A stretch of DNA of 64,000 bases from Pseudomonas cichorii (GCF_015471405.1 NZ_BLVZ01000015.1:1-64000), one strand, 5' to 3'; counted from the first letter of the stretch, positions 43,028-52,714 are shown. Notes: generated by a model not told the origin, from the sequence alone. Made by a program: numbers and translations.

Positions 43028-43726
43028 TCAGGCCAGTTCGGCAACCACAGCCGCCAGGGCCTGTGCCGGATCGGCGGCCTGGCTGATCGGACGGCCGATG
43101 ACCAGATAGTCGGAACCAGCGTCCAGCGCCTGACGCGGTGTCAGGATACGACGCTGGTCGTCCTGGGCGCTGCCAGCAGGGCGAATGCCGGGGGTGACCA
43201 GTTGCAGGGACGGATGAGCAGCCTTCAGCGCCTGGGCTTCCAGAGCCGAACATACCAGACCGTCCATGCCGGCTTTTTCCGCCAGGGCAGCCAGACGCAG
43301 CACCTGCACTTGAGGGTCGATATCCAGACCGATACCTGCCAGGTCTTCACGCTCCATGCTGGTCAGCACGGTAACACCGATCAACAGCGGTTGAGGGCCA
43401 CTGCGCTTTTCCAGCACTTCACGGCACGCCGACATCATGCGCAAGCCGCCAGAGCAATGCACGTTCACCATCCAGACACCCATTTCCGCTGCCGCCTTGA
43501 CAGCCATGGCCGTGGTGTTGGGAATGTCGTGAAATTTAAGATCCAGAAAAACCTCGAAGCCCTTGTTACGCAGGGTTTCAACGATATCCGAAGCGCAACT
43601 GGTGAACAGTTCCTTGCCGACCTTGACCCGGCACAGTTTCGGATCAAGCTGGTCAGCCAACCGTAAGGCGGCGTCACGGGTCGGAAAATCCAGGGCGACG
43701 ATGACAGGAGTCTGGCAGGCGGACAT
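43028..43726 (-). CDS. pyrF: Orotidine 5'-phosphate decarboxylase
   Basis: 232 residues, last step of UMP synthesis. Active-site motif FLDLKFHDIPNT (D62, K64, D67), VALDFPTRDAA at the start, VTPGIRPAG and DYLVIGRPISQAADP in the phosphate loop. Start MSACQTPV; longer frames to 43894 show no ribosome site. Confidence 0.96.
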   Translation of the reverse strand: MSACQTPVIVALDFPTRDAALRLADQLDPKLCRVKVGKELFTSCASDIVETLRNKGFEVFLDLKFHDIPNTTAMAVKAAAEMGVWMVNVHCSGGLRMMSACREVLEKRSGPQPLLIGVTVLTSMEREDLAGIGLDIDPQVQVLRLAALAEKAGMDGLVCSALEAQALKAAHPSLQLVTPGIRPAGSAQDDQRRILTPRQALDAGSDYLVIGRPISQAADPAQALAAVVAELA

Positions 43727-43933
43727 GAGCGTGTTCTCAGGTAAGTCGAAATCGGCGCGCATTGTAGCCGAACCTGCTGGCGGACGGGACCTGGACTTTA
43801 AAAAAGCCAATACGCACTTACAGCGCTCACCCTTGCAGCCTTGCGCACCAAACCTGCGCCAGAACACGAGGCAGCGACCAGAGCCGTTCTGCAAACGACC
43901 TCATTTGAAGCAATACGACGACGATTCATGCAC

Positions 43934-43949
43934 TGGCACGGAGCCTGCA
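43934..43949 (+). promoter_or_regulatory. Sigma54 promoter upstream of eat
   Basis: TGGCACG-GAGC-CTGCA, one mismatch to the consensus (T to C at the -12 box). The transcript would begin near 43961. The leader contains A-rich stretches (AAATAAAAAG) resembling Hfq/Crc sites, which would allow catabolite control. Confidence 0.8.
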
Positions 43950-44017
43950 AACAAAGCAAATAAAAAGAGCAAGCAAAAAAATATTTCAATGCTTTTCTGA
44001 CCCTCAGGGAGAAACAC

Positions 44018-45382
44018 ATGAGTCAACAACTCAAGCCAACGCTAGGCACAATTCACTTATGGGGGATCGCAGTCGGGCTGGTGATCTCCGGCGAATACTT
44101 CGGCTGGAGCTACGGCTGGGGTGTGGCGGGAACACTCGGATTTCTGGTCACGGCCTTGATGGTCGCAGCGATGTACACCTGCTTCATCTTCAGCTTCACC
44201 GAACTGACCACTGCCATTCCCCACGCGGGCGGGCCATTCGCCTACAGTCGCCGCGCATTCGGAGAGAAAGGTGGATTGATCGCTGGCATGGCGACACTGA
44301 TCGAATTTGTCTTTGCGCCACCGGCCATTGCCTTGGCAATCGGTGCCTACCTGAATGTGCAGTTTCCGACCCTGGACCCCAAGCATGCAGCGGTCGGCGC
44401 CTATATCGTCTTCATGACCCTCAATATTCTGGGCGTGAAACTGGCGGCGACCTTTGAGCTGGTTGTCTGCGTCCTGGCCGTGGCCGAGTTGCTGGTGTTC
44501 ATGGGCGTGGTGGCTCCGGCCTTCAGTTTCAGTAACTTCGCACTGCATGGCTGGGCAGGTTCAGATACCTTCGGGCCGGGCGCGATTGCCGGTATGTTCG
44601 CCGCGATTCCGTTCGCAATCTGGTTCTTCCTGGCTATCGAAGGTGCAGCCATGGCTGCCGAAGAAGCCAAGGACCCGAAACGCACCATTCCGAAAGCCTA
44701 TGTCAGCGGCATCCTGACCCTCGTAGTGCTGGCCATCGGCGTAATGCTGTTTGCGGGCGGTGTCGGCGACTGGCGCACCCTGTCCAACATCAACGACCCG
44801 CTGCCACAGGCCATGAAGGCCGTGGTGGGTGATAACTCCGGCTGGCTGCACATGCTGGTCTGGATCGGCCTGTTCGGGCTGGTTGCCAGTTTCCACGGGA
44901 TCATCCTGGGTTACTCGCGTCAGTTCTTCGCCCTGGCGCGTGCCGGTTACCTGCCCGCTTCGCTGGCCAGGCTCTCACGCTTCCAGACGCCTCACCGGGC
45001 AATCATCGCGGGCGGCCTGATCGGCATTGCAGCCATCTACAGCGACGGCCTGATCAACCTGAGCGGTATGACCCTGACCGCAGCCATGATCACCATGGCC
45101 GTATTCGGTGCAATCGTGATGTACATCATGAGCATGCTCAGCCTGTTCAAACTGCGCAAGACCGAACCCCTGCTGGAACGCAGCTTCCGCGCACCGGGCT
45201 ACCCTGTCGTGCCAGGAATCGCCCTGGCGCTGGCCGTGGTATGCCTGGTGGCAATGGCCTGGTTCAACATGCTGATCGGGTTCATCTTCCTCTGCTTCAT
45301 GGCTGTAGGCTTCATCTACTTCAGCCTTACCTCCCAATCGCGCGCCAACGCCCCTGCCGACGCGATGCTGACCGGCTCATAA
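44018..45382 (+). CDS. eat: Ethanolamine permease
   Basis: 454 residues, 12 membrane helices, amino-acid/polyamine/organocation superfamily. GEYFGWSYGWGVAGTLGF at the start and FTELTTAIPHAGGPFAYSRRAFG are typical of Eat, with helix VEGAAM-like region AIEGAAMAAEEAKDP. Imports ethanolamine as carbon and nitrogen source. In other pseudomonads eutBC follows; here a terminator hairpin and an unrelated small gene follow. GGGAGAAAC precedes the ATG. Confidence 0.92.
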   Translation: MSQQLKPTLGTIHLWGIAVGLVISGEYFGWSYGWGVAGTLGFLVTALMVAAMYTCFIFSFTELTTAIPHAGGPFAYSRRAFGEKGGLIAGMATLIEFVFAPPAIALAIGAYLNVQFPTLDPKHAAVGAYIVFMTLNILGVKLAATFELVVCVLAVAELLVFMGVVAPAFSFSNFALHGWAGSDTFGPGAIAGMFAAIPFAIWFFLAIEGAAMAAEEAKDPKRTIPKAYVSGILTLVVLAIGVMLFAGGVGDWRTLSNINDPLPQAMKAVVGDNSGWLHMLVWIGLFGLVASFHGIILGYSRQFFALARAGYLPASLARLSRFQTPHRAIIAGGLIGIAAIYSDGLINLSGMTLTAAMITMAVFGAIVMYIMSMLSLFKLRKTEPLLERSFRAPGYPVVPGIALALAVVCLVAMAWFNMLIGFIFLCFMAVGFIYFSLTSQSRANAPADAMLTGS

Positions 45383-45390
45383 CAGCAAAA

Positions 45391-45423
45391 GGCCGCGTGA
45401 AACCATCACGGTTTCACGCGGCC
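45391..45423. terminator. Hairpin after eat
   Basis: Perfect 14-bp stem GGCCGCGTGAAACC / GGTTTCACGCGGCC with a 5-base loop, followed by CTT only. Confidence 0.75.
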
Positions 45424-45495
45424 CTTCCAGAGCGCATACACTTGAACCATTGGGCAACACCTTGCTCAAACCGGTATGACTACAAGGAGAGTGCT

Positions 45496-45663
45496 ATGCC
45501 CTGGTATGCCTGGTTGATTCTGATCGTTGCAATTGGCTCCATCGTCGGCGGCCTGATGTTACTGCGCGACACAGCACAAAAGCTGCCTCTGACCGAAGAG
45601 CAGCTCAAGCGTATTCATGAACGTAATGCGCAGATGGATGCCAAGGAAGCCAAGGATCAGTGA
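45496..45663 (+). CDS. DUF2897 family small membrane protein
   Basis: 55 residues: MPWYAWLILIVAIGSIVGGLMLLRDTAQ gives one membrane helix, then a charged helix EEQLKRIHERNAQMDAKEA. Recognised as DUF2897, a Pseudomonas small-protein family with no known function. AAGGAGA precedes the ATG by seven bases. Confidence 0.85.
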   Translation: MPWYAWLILIVAIGSIVGGLMLLRDTAQKLPLTEEQLKRIHERNAQMDAKEAKDQ

Positions 45664-45676
45664 TCCTGGCCTTCTC

Positions 45677-46525
45677 TCACCTTCCAGCCTTCTTGCTCGC
45701 TGCCTTGTCTTGCGCAGCCGAGTAAGGAGGCACGGCCAATACCTTTATGTGCAGAGGCTCGAAGATCTTCGCGAACGCCCCACTGTCACGCAACTGCTGC
45801 AACAACTGATCAAACTTCGTTGCGCTGATGCTGCCACCCGGACGCAACAGTGCATATTGACGATAGAGCTGATCCACCCGCTCGGACACCAGAAACTGCT
45901 CGGCTTCGGTCGGGTTGTGCGCCATGAAATCCACCAGGTAAGAGCGCGTTACCGGCGCAATATCCACACGTTCGCGTATGACCATCAATAAATTGCTGTC
46001 ATGTGAATAGGTCAGCGTGACGTTGAAGTTCTCGCTCAGAAACTTCGGGTCGGCATTGAAGTTGGCAAACCCATAGTGATAACCACTGAACAGAGCCAGG
46101 CGTTTATCGGACAGGTCGTCGAAATAACTCTGCTGACGCCCTTCCGCCCGTCGGGCAACAAAGACTTCGGCATCTTCCAGCCCCATATCCACTTTGTCAT
46201 AGGCAACACTTTTCCAACCCCAGTCCGGGTTTTCAAAAATGGCAATGTCGAAGCGACCTTGTGCAAAGTCACGAAAGCGACGCTGCACGGAAGTCGGCAC
46301 CACCACGAACTCGTAGTCGTGCTGACTGGCATTCAAGGCCTCGATAAGCTTGGGCAGAAGCCCGGTATCATTGCCTCTTTCAGGGCGAATCATATAGGGC
46401 GGAAAATGCACGGCCGCAACCTGCACGACTTGAGCGGCTTGAACCTGCCAGCTCAATAACAGCGATACAATCAGCATCGCTCCCCTGCGCAACAACACAT
46501 CGGTTATTACTGCGTGCGTCTTCAT
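45677..46525 (-). CDS. Periplasmic solute-binding-type protein
   Basis: 282 residues. Signal peptide (LRRGAMLIVSLLLSWQVQAA), then the family 3 binding fold: VAAVHFPPYMIRPERGNDTGLLPKLIEALN at the first strand, RFDIAIFENPDWGWKS, and RVDIAPVTRSYLVDFM in the second lobe. Similar to amino-acid ABC binding proteins, but no transporter genes adjoin it; could feed another permease or act as a sensor. Lys-rich C-terminal tail. Confidence 0.85.
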   Translation of the reverse strand: MKTHAVITDVLLRRGAMLIVSLLLSWQVQAAQVVQVAAVHFPPYMIRPERGNDTGLLPKLIEALNASQHDYEFVVVPTSVQRRFRDFAQGRFDIAIFENPDWGWKSVAYDKVDMGLEDAEVFVARRAEGRQQSYFDDLSDKRLALFSGYHYGFANFNADPKFLSENFNVTLTYSHDSNLLMVIRERVDIAPVTRSYLVDFMAHNPTEAEQFLVSERVDQLYRQYALLRPGGSISATKFDQLLQQLRDSGAFAKIFEPLHIKVLAVPPYSAAQDKAASKKAGR

Positions 46526-46775
46526 GAAAAGGTATCGGTCAAAAACGCCACACGCTATGCGCTTTCAGCAGTTTAAACAACTACCAAATCAATGAATCGG
46601 CATAATCGGATGCGCCATGAAAGCCGACAGGTGAATGGCGACAAAAGACAAGGCACTCAAGGAGTATTCAACGGTCGATTGAAGTATCGGCAACCCCGTG
46701 GCAAAACCTTATCGAGCATAGCCGAATGAATATGGCTACTCTGATCTCACTCAAACTGTTGGATGGAGCTTCATA

Positions 46776-47318
46776 ATGCCGCATTGGCTGGTGATCGACC
46801 TGGAGGCTACCACCGAGGAAGGCGGATGGCCGGTCGCAGAAATGGAAATCATCGAGATCGGTGCAACGCTGGTGAATCAGGACGGACGCGAACTGGATCA
46901 TTTCGAGCGCTTCGTACGCCCCGCACGCCGCCCCTTGCTGACGCACTTCTGCCGAGAACTGACCCACATCAGCCAAAGCAATATCGACAGCGCCGCACCG
47001 CTGACCAGCGTATGGCCACAATTCGAGCGCTGGCTCAGCCATCATCAGGCCCGTGTTGTCGGCTGGGCCAGCTGGGGCGATTACGACCGCAGGCAACTGG
47101 AGGAGCAGTGGCGCCAGCATCATCTGCAAAGCGCCCTGAGCGAGATGCCCTATGTGAACCTGAAGCAGCGCTTCGCCGAGGCCCGCCAACTACAACGCGC
47201 GCCGGGGCTCAACAGCGCGCTGCAACTGGCCGGCATGCAGTTCAGCGGCCAGCAACACCGCGCTCTGGTCGATGCACGCAACACCGCCAGACTGCTGCCG
47301 CTGATTCTTCCCAATTGA
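46776..47318 (+). CDS. DEDDh 3'-5' exonuclease domain protein (ERI1/KapD-like)
   Basis: 180 residues with all DEDDh motifs: D8 and E10 (VIDLEATTEE), D104 (WGDYDRRQL), H161 and D166 (HRALVDARNTARL). The histidine version predicts single-strand RNA/DNA exonuclease activity, as in KapD/ERI1-type nucleases. Short inter-motif spacing is normal for the stand-alone type. Confidence 0.92.
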   Translation: MPHWLVIDLEATTEEGGWPVAEMEIIEIGATLVNQDGRELDHFERFVRPARRPLLTHFCRELTHISQSNIDSAAPLTSVWPQFERWLSHHQARVVGWASWGDYDRRQLEEQWRQHHLQSALSEMPYVNLKQRFAEARQLQRAPGLNSALQLAGMQFSGQQHRALVDARNTARLLPLILPN

Positions 47319-47401
47319 ATATCAGGATTGCCAAGTGACGATGGTTGATACCTTGGGCATACTATTCGACCCTTTTCAGCCCTTTCACCAAGGAATCTCG
47401 C

Positions 47402-47683
47402 ATGTTCAAGGTCAATGAATACTTCGACGGCACTGTCAAATCCATCGCTTTCAGTCAGACGGAAGGCCAGGCCACCATTGGTGTGATGGCAGCGGGCGAA
47501 TATGAGTTCGGCACTGCACAACGCGAAATCATGCATGTCATCTCCGGCGAACTGATCGTCAAGCTACCGGACAGCACTGACTGGGAAACCTTCAGCACCG
47601 GCAGCCAGTTCAATGTACCGGCCAACAGCAAGTTTCAGTTGAAGGTAAGTGTCGATACTGCTTACCTGTGCGAATACCGCTGA
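47402..47683 (+). CDS. ppnP: Pyrimidine/purine nucleoside phosphorylase (cupin)
   Basis: 93 residues: MFKVNEYFDGTVKSIAF, GVMAAGEYEFGTAQREIMHV, and FNVPANSKFQLKVSVDTAYLCEYR are diagnostic for PpnP (YaiE). Phosphorolyses several nucleosides. CAAGGAAT precedes the ATG at 47402. Confidence 0.95.
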   Translation: MFKVNEYFDGTVKSIAFSQTEGQATIGVMAAGEYEFGTAQREIMHVISGELIVKLPDSTDWETFSTGSQFNVPANSKFQLKVSVDTAYLCEYR

Positions 47684-47726
47684 GTAAAGCCAAGGCTGCG
47701 TGCCAGACACGCAGCCAGCCAAAGCC

Positions 47727-49508
47727 TCAACCCATCTCGCCTTCCATCTGCACATTGAACTGAAGTGCCGCAAGACGCGCATACAGCGCATTGCCGGCTA
47801 TCAGTTGCTGATGCGTCCCCACCGCCACCAGACGCCCCTGATCGATGACTGCAATACGGTCGGCATTCTGTACCGTGGCCAGTCGATGGGCGATAACCAG
47901 CGTCGTACGCCCCTTCATCAGGCTTGGCAGCGCCTGCTGGATAAGGTGCTCGCTTTGAGCATCCAGCGCACTGGTCGCTTCATCCAGCAACAGAATCGGT
48001 GCATCGACCAGCAATGCCCTGGCAATCGCCAGACGCTGCCGCTGACCACCGGACAACCCAAGGCCGCCATCCCCCAGATGGGTCTTGTAGCCATCAGCCA
48101 TTTGCATGATGAACTCATGGGCATGAGCAATGCGCGCTGCGGCTTCCACCTGCTCGATACTGGCCTCTGAGTTGCCATAGCGAATGTTGTCTTCGACACT
48201 GCCGAAGAACAAGGCTGGCGTCTGTGAAACGAGGGCAAAGTTGCGACGCAGGTCTTGAGGATCAAGCTGAAGAATGGGGGTCCCTTCAATCAGGATGCGG
48301 CCCTGCTGAGGATCGTAGAAACGCAGCAACAAATCGAACAGCGTGGACTTGCCCGCCCCCGATGGACCGACCAGCGCGATGGTTTCACCGGCCACGATGC
48401 TCAGGGTCAGATCGTCGACCGCATTGTGATCGAGCCGTGACGGGTAGGCAAAACTGACGCCCTCGAACGCCAGACGACCACTGATTCTGCCCGGCAGACA
48501 AAGCAGGCCGCTGGCTGGAGGTGTGATTTCGCTACAGACCTGAAGCAGTTCGCTGATGCGCTCGGCAGCACCCACGCCGCGCTGCAACTCGCCAATCACC
48601 TCACTCAGCGAACCAAAGGAAGTGCCTACCAGAAGGGCGTAAAACACAAAGGCCGATAATTCACCGCTGCTGATGGTGCCCTTGATCACGTCCATCCCGC
48701 CAACCCACAGGATCACGCCAACAGCCCCCAATACCAGCGAGATCACGATGGTAATCAGCCAGGACCTTTGCAAGATATACTTGCGTGCCGTACCGAAGGC
48801 ATTCTCGACCGTCCGGGAAAAATGCGCCTTGTCGTGCTCCTGATGGTTATACGCCTGAACGGTCTTGATCTGCCTCAGCGCTTCGGCGACATAACTGCCT
48901 ACGTCAGCCACACGGTCCTGCGTCTCGCGGGACAGACGACGCACCCGGCGACCGAATACCAGGATTGGCACGATCACCAGTGGCAAGGTGAGCACCACGA
49001 TACTGGTCAGCTTCGGGTTGGTGATGAACAAAAGAATGATGCCGCCAATCACCATCAGCGCACTGCGCAGGAATACCGACAGAGACGACCCCACCACCGA
49101 CTGCAGCAAGGTGGTATCTGCCGTCAGGCGGGACTGGATTTCCGAGCTGCGGTTATTTTCATAGAAAGCCGGATGCAGATTGATCAGGTGCTCGAATACG
49201 CGATTGCGCAAATCCGCCACAACCCGCTCGCCGATCCAGGACACCAGATAAAAGCGGGTAAAGGTGCCGATCGACAACCCCACAGTCACCAGCAGGAAAA
49301 AACCGATGGATCGCTCAAGTTGTTCAGCCGAGCCCGTCACGAATCCCTGATCCACGATCATCTTGATGCCCTGCCCCATGAAGAGCATGAGACCTGCCGT
49401 AATGATCAAGGCCAGCAATGCCCCCAAAGCCTGCCAGCGGTAAGGGACGAGAAAACTCAGGGCCAGACGGATAGAAGGCCGCTGAGCGATGGAAAACACC
49501 GACGACAT
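47727..49508 (-). CDS. ABC exporter, fused permease and ATPase (MsbA-like)
   Basis: 593 residues. Six-helix membrane domain (about 20-310), then the ATPase: Walker A GPSGAGKSTLFDLL, Q-loop LVSQTPALFFG, signature LSGGQRQRLAIARALL and Walker B ILLLDEATSALDAQ, with H-loop IAHRLATV. A homodimeric half-transporter for a lipid or hydrophobic substrate; not the msbA locus itself as far as I can tell. Start at 49508 or 49514 (ATG-ATT-ATG); unresolved. Confidence 0.92.
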   Translation of the reverse strand: MSSVFSIAQRPSIRLALSFLVPYRWQALGALLALIITAGLMLFMGQGIKMIVDQGFVTGSAEQLERSIGFFLLVTVGLSIGTFTRFYLVSWIGERVVADLRNRVFEHLINLHPAFYENNRSSEIQSRLTADTTLLQSVVGSSLSVFLRSALMVIGGIILLFITNPKLTSIVVLTLPLVIVPILVFGRRVRRLSRETQDRVADVGSYVAEALRQIKTVQAYNHQEHDKAHFSRTVENAFGTARKYILQRSWLITIVISLVLGAVGVILWVGGMDVIKGTISSGELSAFVFYALLVGTSFGSLSEVIGELQRGVGAAERISELLQVCSEITPPASGLLCLPGRISGRLAFEGVSFAYPSRLDHNAVDDLTLSIVAGETIALVGPSGAGKSTLFDLLLRFYDPQQGRILIEGTPILQLDPQDLRRNFALVSQTPALFFGSVEDNIRYGNSEASIEQVEAAARIAHAHEFIMQMADGYKTHLGDGGLGLSGGQRQRLAIARALLVDAPILLLDEATSALDAQSEHLIQQALPSLMKGRTTLVIAHRLATVQNADRIAVIDQGRLVAVGTHQQLIAGNALYARLAALQFNVQMEGEMG

Positions 49509-49622
49509 AATCATTAAACCTGTATGGGGGGCAGGAAAGCCAAGCGTTATGACGCCTTGCTTCTCTTCTAGAAAGGATCGATCTAAGCAAATACTGGCGG
49601 TTTTATATCATTTCTGTTGCAC

Positions 49623-49638
49623 TGGGACTCCGCTTGCG
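49623..49638 (+). promoter_or_regulatory. Weak sigma54-like element
   Basis: TGGGACT-CCGC-TTGCG: GG and GC in register with three mismatches. It lies 72 bases before the small gene at 49710. Low-confidence match. Confidence 0.3.
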
Positions 49639-49709
49639 ACTGGAAGTGTCACTGCACGGTCATCAAACGCGGGTAGTTTAGATGTAACACCTGATCAAGG
49701 AGAAAGACT

Positions 49710-49889
49710 ATGAACGTGCAAGAAAGCAGCAATCAAGTCCAGGTCGTTCGATCCACCCCCGACCTCTCTGTAGGTGGCGCTGTGCTCGACAAGGATGGAC
49801 ACGAAGTCCTCATTACCGAAGAAATGGTTCAGGCTGCCTGCCAGGAATGCGAAAAATTCTGGGTCACGCCTGCAAAGCAGAATAATTAA
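49710..49889 (+). CDS. Small acidic protein (PA1571-like)
   Basis: 59 residues: MNVQESSNQVQVVRSTPDLS, then VGGAVLDKDGHEVLITEEMVQAACQECEKFWVTPAK. The 'GGAxxDxxGxEVxITEEMVQ.AC.E' pattern matches a Pseudomonas small-protein family I recall as PA1571-like; function unknown. AAGGAGA precedes the ATG; its own terminator follows. The two cysteines in CQEC could bind metal. Confidence 0.85.
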   Translation: MNVQESSNQVQVVRSTPDLSVGGAVLDKDGHEVLITEEMVQAACQECEKFWVTPAKQNN

Positions 49890-49908
49890 GCATCACCCCA
49901 TTTTTCAG

Positions 49909-49933
49909 AACCCGACCCAGTGTCGGGTTTTTT
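49909..49933 (+). terminator. Terminator after the PA1571-like gene
   Basis: AACCCGAC / GTCGGGTT stem with loop CCAGT and TTTTT; 19 bases after the stop. Confidence 0.92.
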
Positions 49934-49957
49934 CTGCCTTGAATCCCGTGTGCCTGT

Positions 49958-51097
49958 TCAGACAAGCGATGCACCCAGCGCCAAGACCATCTGCTTCAAG
50001 GCCTGCGAATCGCCTTCCAGCCGGACTTTCAAACCCTCGATTTCCCGACGTGGCGGGTAGTGCTTGCGCAAGGCATCGAAAGCCAGACGCTGGCTGGCGG
50101 TATCGTTCACCAGGCTGCGACGGAAATCGGCATCGTCGCGACGCGGATCATAGACACCCCTGCACAGCATGTTCAGTGCCCAGACAGGATCGGTTTGCCC
50201 GTCCAGGCTGACTTGCGCCAGCCAGGGCCGAGGCAGCAGATCGTCCAGAAGAATGGTTGCCGGCTGATCGAGAAAGGCACAGAGCGCCTGATAGATCTGC
50301 GCGGTTCCACGCTGCCTGCCATCGAGGCTGTAGCCTGCAATATGCGGCGTGCCGATCACGCACAGATCCGCCAGCGGCACGTTGACCTGAGGTTCGCCTT
50401 CCCATACATCGAGTACCGCTTGCAGGTCTTCACGTTCAAGTAGGACGTCATGCAGCGCAACGTTATCGATCACTGCACCACGACTGGCATTGATAAGCCA
50501 GGCACCCTGCCTGAGCTGAAGTAACCGCGACTTATCGAACAGATGCCAGGTTGGCTGCTCCCCCACCCTGGTCAAAGGCGTGTGCAGGCTGATGACATCG
50601 CAGCGCTCAACGATCTCGTCCAGGCTGACGAACTCGCCGCCCTCGCCAGCCCGAGGCGGATCACAGACCAGTACGTTCCAGCCCAGAGCCTTCAACACCT
50701 TGATCAGGCGGCCACCCACCTGACCTGCACCCACGACACCATAAGTGCGCTGCTTGAGGTCTGCACCTTCGATTTCGGCCAGGGTCAGCAAACTGCCCAA
50801 TACATAATCCACAACGCCTCGGGCATTGCAGCCAGGAGCGCTGGACCATTGAATGCCCGCCTGCTGGAAATACTCCAGATCCAGATGGTCCGTCCCAATG
50901 GTGCAGGTCCCGACGAAACGCACCGGGCTGCCTTCAAGCATCGTGCGGTCAACGTTTGTCACCGAGCGCACCAGCAGGATATCGGCATCGGCAACCGCGG
51001 CCCGATCGATAGAGCGCCCCGGCAGACGGCGTATCTCGCCAAAATGAGCGAAAAAGGCATCAAGCAGCGGGATATTTTCGTCAGCGACAATGCGCAT
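49958..51097 (-). CDS. pdxB: Erythronate-4-phosphate dehydrogenase
   Basis: 379 residues, second step of the DXP-dependent pyridoxal phosphate route. NAD-binding loop VVGAGQVGGRLIKVL (about 122), catalytic Arg in NASRGAVIDN, acidic VWEGEPQV and His in IGTPHIAGYS, then the PdxB-specific C-terminal dimerisation domain (RPWLAQVSLDGQTDPVWALNM). Typical length. Confidence 0.96.
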   Translation of the reverse strand: MRIVADENIPLLDAFFAHFGEIRRLPGRSIDRAAVADADILLVRSVTNVDRTMLEGSPVRFVGTCTIGTDHLDLEYFQQAGIQWSSAPGCNARGVVDYVLGSLLTLAEIEGADLKQRTYGVVGAGQVGGRLIKVLKALGWNVLVCDPPRAGEGGEFVSLDEIVERCDVISLHTPLTRVGEQPTWHLFDKSRLLQLRQGAWLINASRGAVIDNVALHDVLLEREDLQAVLDVWEGEPQVNVPLADLCVIGTPHIAGYSLDGRQRGTAQIYQALCAFLDQPATILLDDLLPRPWLAQVSLDGQTDPVWALNMLCRGVYDPRRDDADFRRSLVNDTASQRLAFDALRKHYPPRREIEGLKVRLEGDSQALKQMVLALGASLV

Positions 51098-51163
51098 GAA
51101 AGAGTCTCTGGTAACTGAGGGATAACCCGTAGTGAAACACGATTGCGGCAGGTAAAACCTGCC

Positions 51164-51418
51164 TCAATCCTGTTTCTTGCGAATCCAGTAGAGAAAAGTA
51201 CCGCCATCGGTCTGTTGTTCGACCAGTTCATGCCCTAGAAACACACAAAACTTGGGAATGTCACGACGGGTCGAAGGGTCCGTGGCGATCACCTTGAGCA
51301 GGCCACCGGCATGCAGGTCACGAACCTTCTGATGCAACATCATCACAGGTTCAGGACAATTGAGGCCGCTGGCATCCAGGGTTGCATCAACAGGCTGGTT
51401 TTCGATGGGTTCAGACAT
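51164..51418 (-). CDS. tusA: Sulfur carrier protein TusA
   Basis: 84 residues from MSEPIENQPV; GGAG six bases upstream. Active cysteine C21 in LDASGLNCPEPVMMLHQKV, and DPSTRRDIPKFCVFLGHELVEQ. Delivers sulfur for tRNA 2-thiolation and related routes. Between rlmM and pdxB. Confidence 0.95.
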   Translation of the reverse strand: MSEPIENQPVDATLDASGLNCPEPVMMLHQKVRDLHAGGLLKVIATDPSTRRDIPKFCVFLGHELVEQQTDGGTFLYWIRKKQD

Positions 51419-51472
51419 GAGGCACTCCAAAAACTGGCGGCAATTGTCGCTCAATTGATTCAATCAGGCCAA

Positions 51473-52555
51473 TCAGCCCTTGCGCGGGCGGGCTGGCTTG
51501 GCAACGTCCAGCCTGCGCAGGTGGCAGGTCACTTCCTCGCGGTCGTGATAAAGCTGCTTGCAGCCAATCGAAACCCTGACACCACGCGCCTGGAACCCTT
51601 CCTCGATACGATCAAGCAGCCGACGCACTTCAGCGTAACGCTGCTTCATGGGCAGTTTGAGATTGACCACGGCCTCACGGCACAGACCCTCTCCCAGCCA
51701 GGTTTCCAGCAAGGCGGCGTTACGTGCCGGTTTTTCGACGATGTCGCAGACCATCCAGTCCACTGTCTGGCGAGGCTTGTAGGTAAAACCATCGGCCATC
51801 AAATGCTGCACCAGACCGGTATCCATCAGGCTTTCGGCCATCGGTCCGTTATCGATGGCCGTTACCAGCATGCCACGACGCACCAGTTGATAGGTCCAGC
51901 CACCCGGCGCCGCCCCCAGGTCTACGCCGGTCATGTCGCTGGACAGGCGCTCATCCCACTCCTGACGCGGGATAAAGTGATGCCAGGCCTCTTCGAGCTT
52001 CAGGGTCGAACGGCTTGGCGCTTCACGAGGAAACTTCAGACGCGGAATCCCCATGGGCCACATCGCCGAGTTATCTGCCTCGGCCAGACCGAGAAACACC
52101 TCTCGGCCACTCTTGAAGGTCAGCAACAGACGCGGCTTGCGCGAATCGTCCACCAGCTTGCCCGCCTGGGTCAGCGCCTTGCGCAGCGGAGCCTCGAATT
52201 TCTTGCAGAAATTCGACAGTTCCTTGCCATCGTTGGTGTCGACCACTTCCAGCCACACGCTGCCGCAGACAGGAAAACTCGCCATATGAGCCAGGATCAC
52301 GCTGATGCGGTCGGTTTCAGGTAAATCGAGAAAGACTCCCCGAGCCCACTGCCGAGGGAAGATCAAGCGATCAAAACGCTGACCGCTCATCAGACGCCGG
52401 GCACCATCCTCTTCAGTGCAAATGAATTCGGCACACGCCGTATCGGGCTTGGCCTTGGCATAACCTGCCACGTTCAGGCGTGCAGCATGGTCGGATATCT
52501 CCGAACAGACCTCGCTCTCAAAACCGGGTCGACAATGCATAAACAGCGTATTCAT
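51473..52555 (-). CDS. rlmM: 23S rRNA C2498 2'-O-methyltransferase
   Basis: 360 residues. N-terminal THUMP-like domain (MNTLFMHCRPGFESEVCSEI) then a SAM fold with GVDLGAAPGGWTYQLVRRG and catalytic Lys residues in NLKLPMKQRYAEV. RlmM is the only Pseudomonas family with this architecture. Tail KPARPRKG basic. Divergent from acnA. Confidence 0.95.
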   Translation of the reverse strand: MNTLFMHCRPGFESEVCSEISDHAARLNVAGYAKAKPDTACAEFICTEEDGARRLMSGQRFDRLIFPRQWARGVFLDLPETDRISVILAHMASFPVCGSVWLEVVDTNDGKELSNFCKKFEAPLRKALTQAGKLVDDSRKPRLLLTFKSGREVFLGLAEADNSAMWPMGIPRLKFPREAPSRSTLKLEEAWHHFIPRQEWDERLSSDMTGVDLGAAPGGWTYQLVRRGMLVTAIDNGPMAESLMDTGLVQHLMADGFTYKPRQTVDWMVCDIVEKPARNAALLETWLGEGLCREAVVNLKLPMKQRYAEVRRLLDRIEEGFQARGVRVSIGCKQLYHDREEVTCHLRRLDVAKPARPRKG

Positions 52556-52714
52556 GGTGACTCACGGCCCCGCAGACTTGAAAGCCGCGCATGATAGCCC
52601 AATCAGGAACCACTGGCGCAGCCCGACAGTCCACAGAATGTCGAGCCTCGGACTGCGCTCCCGACCTGTTGCATGGAGCCAGTACCGCTTGCATAACTCT
52701 TTAAGGAGTCATTC

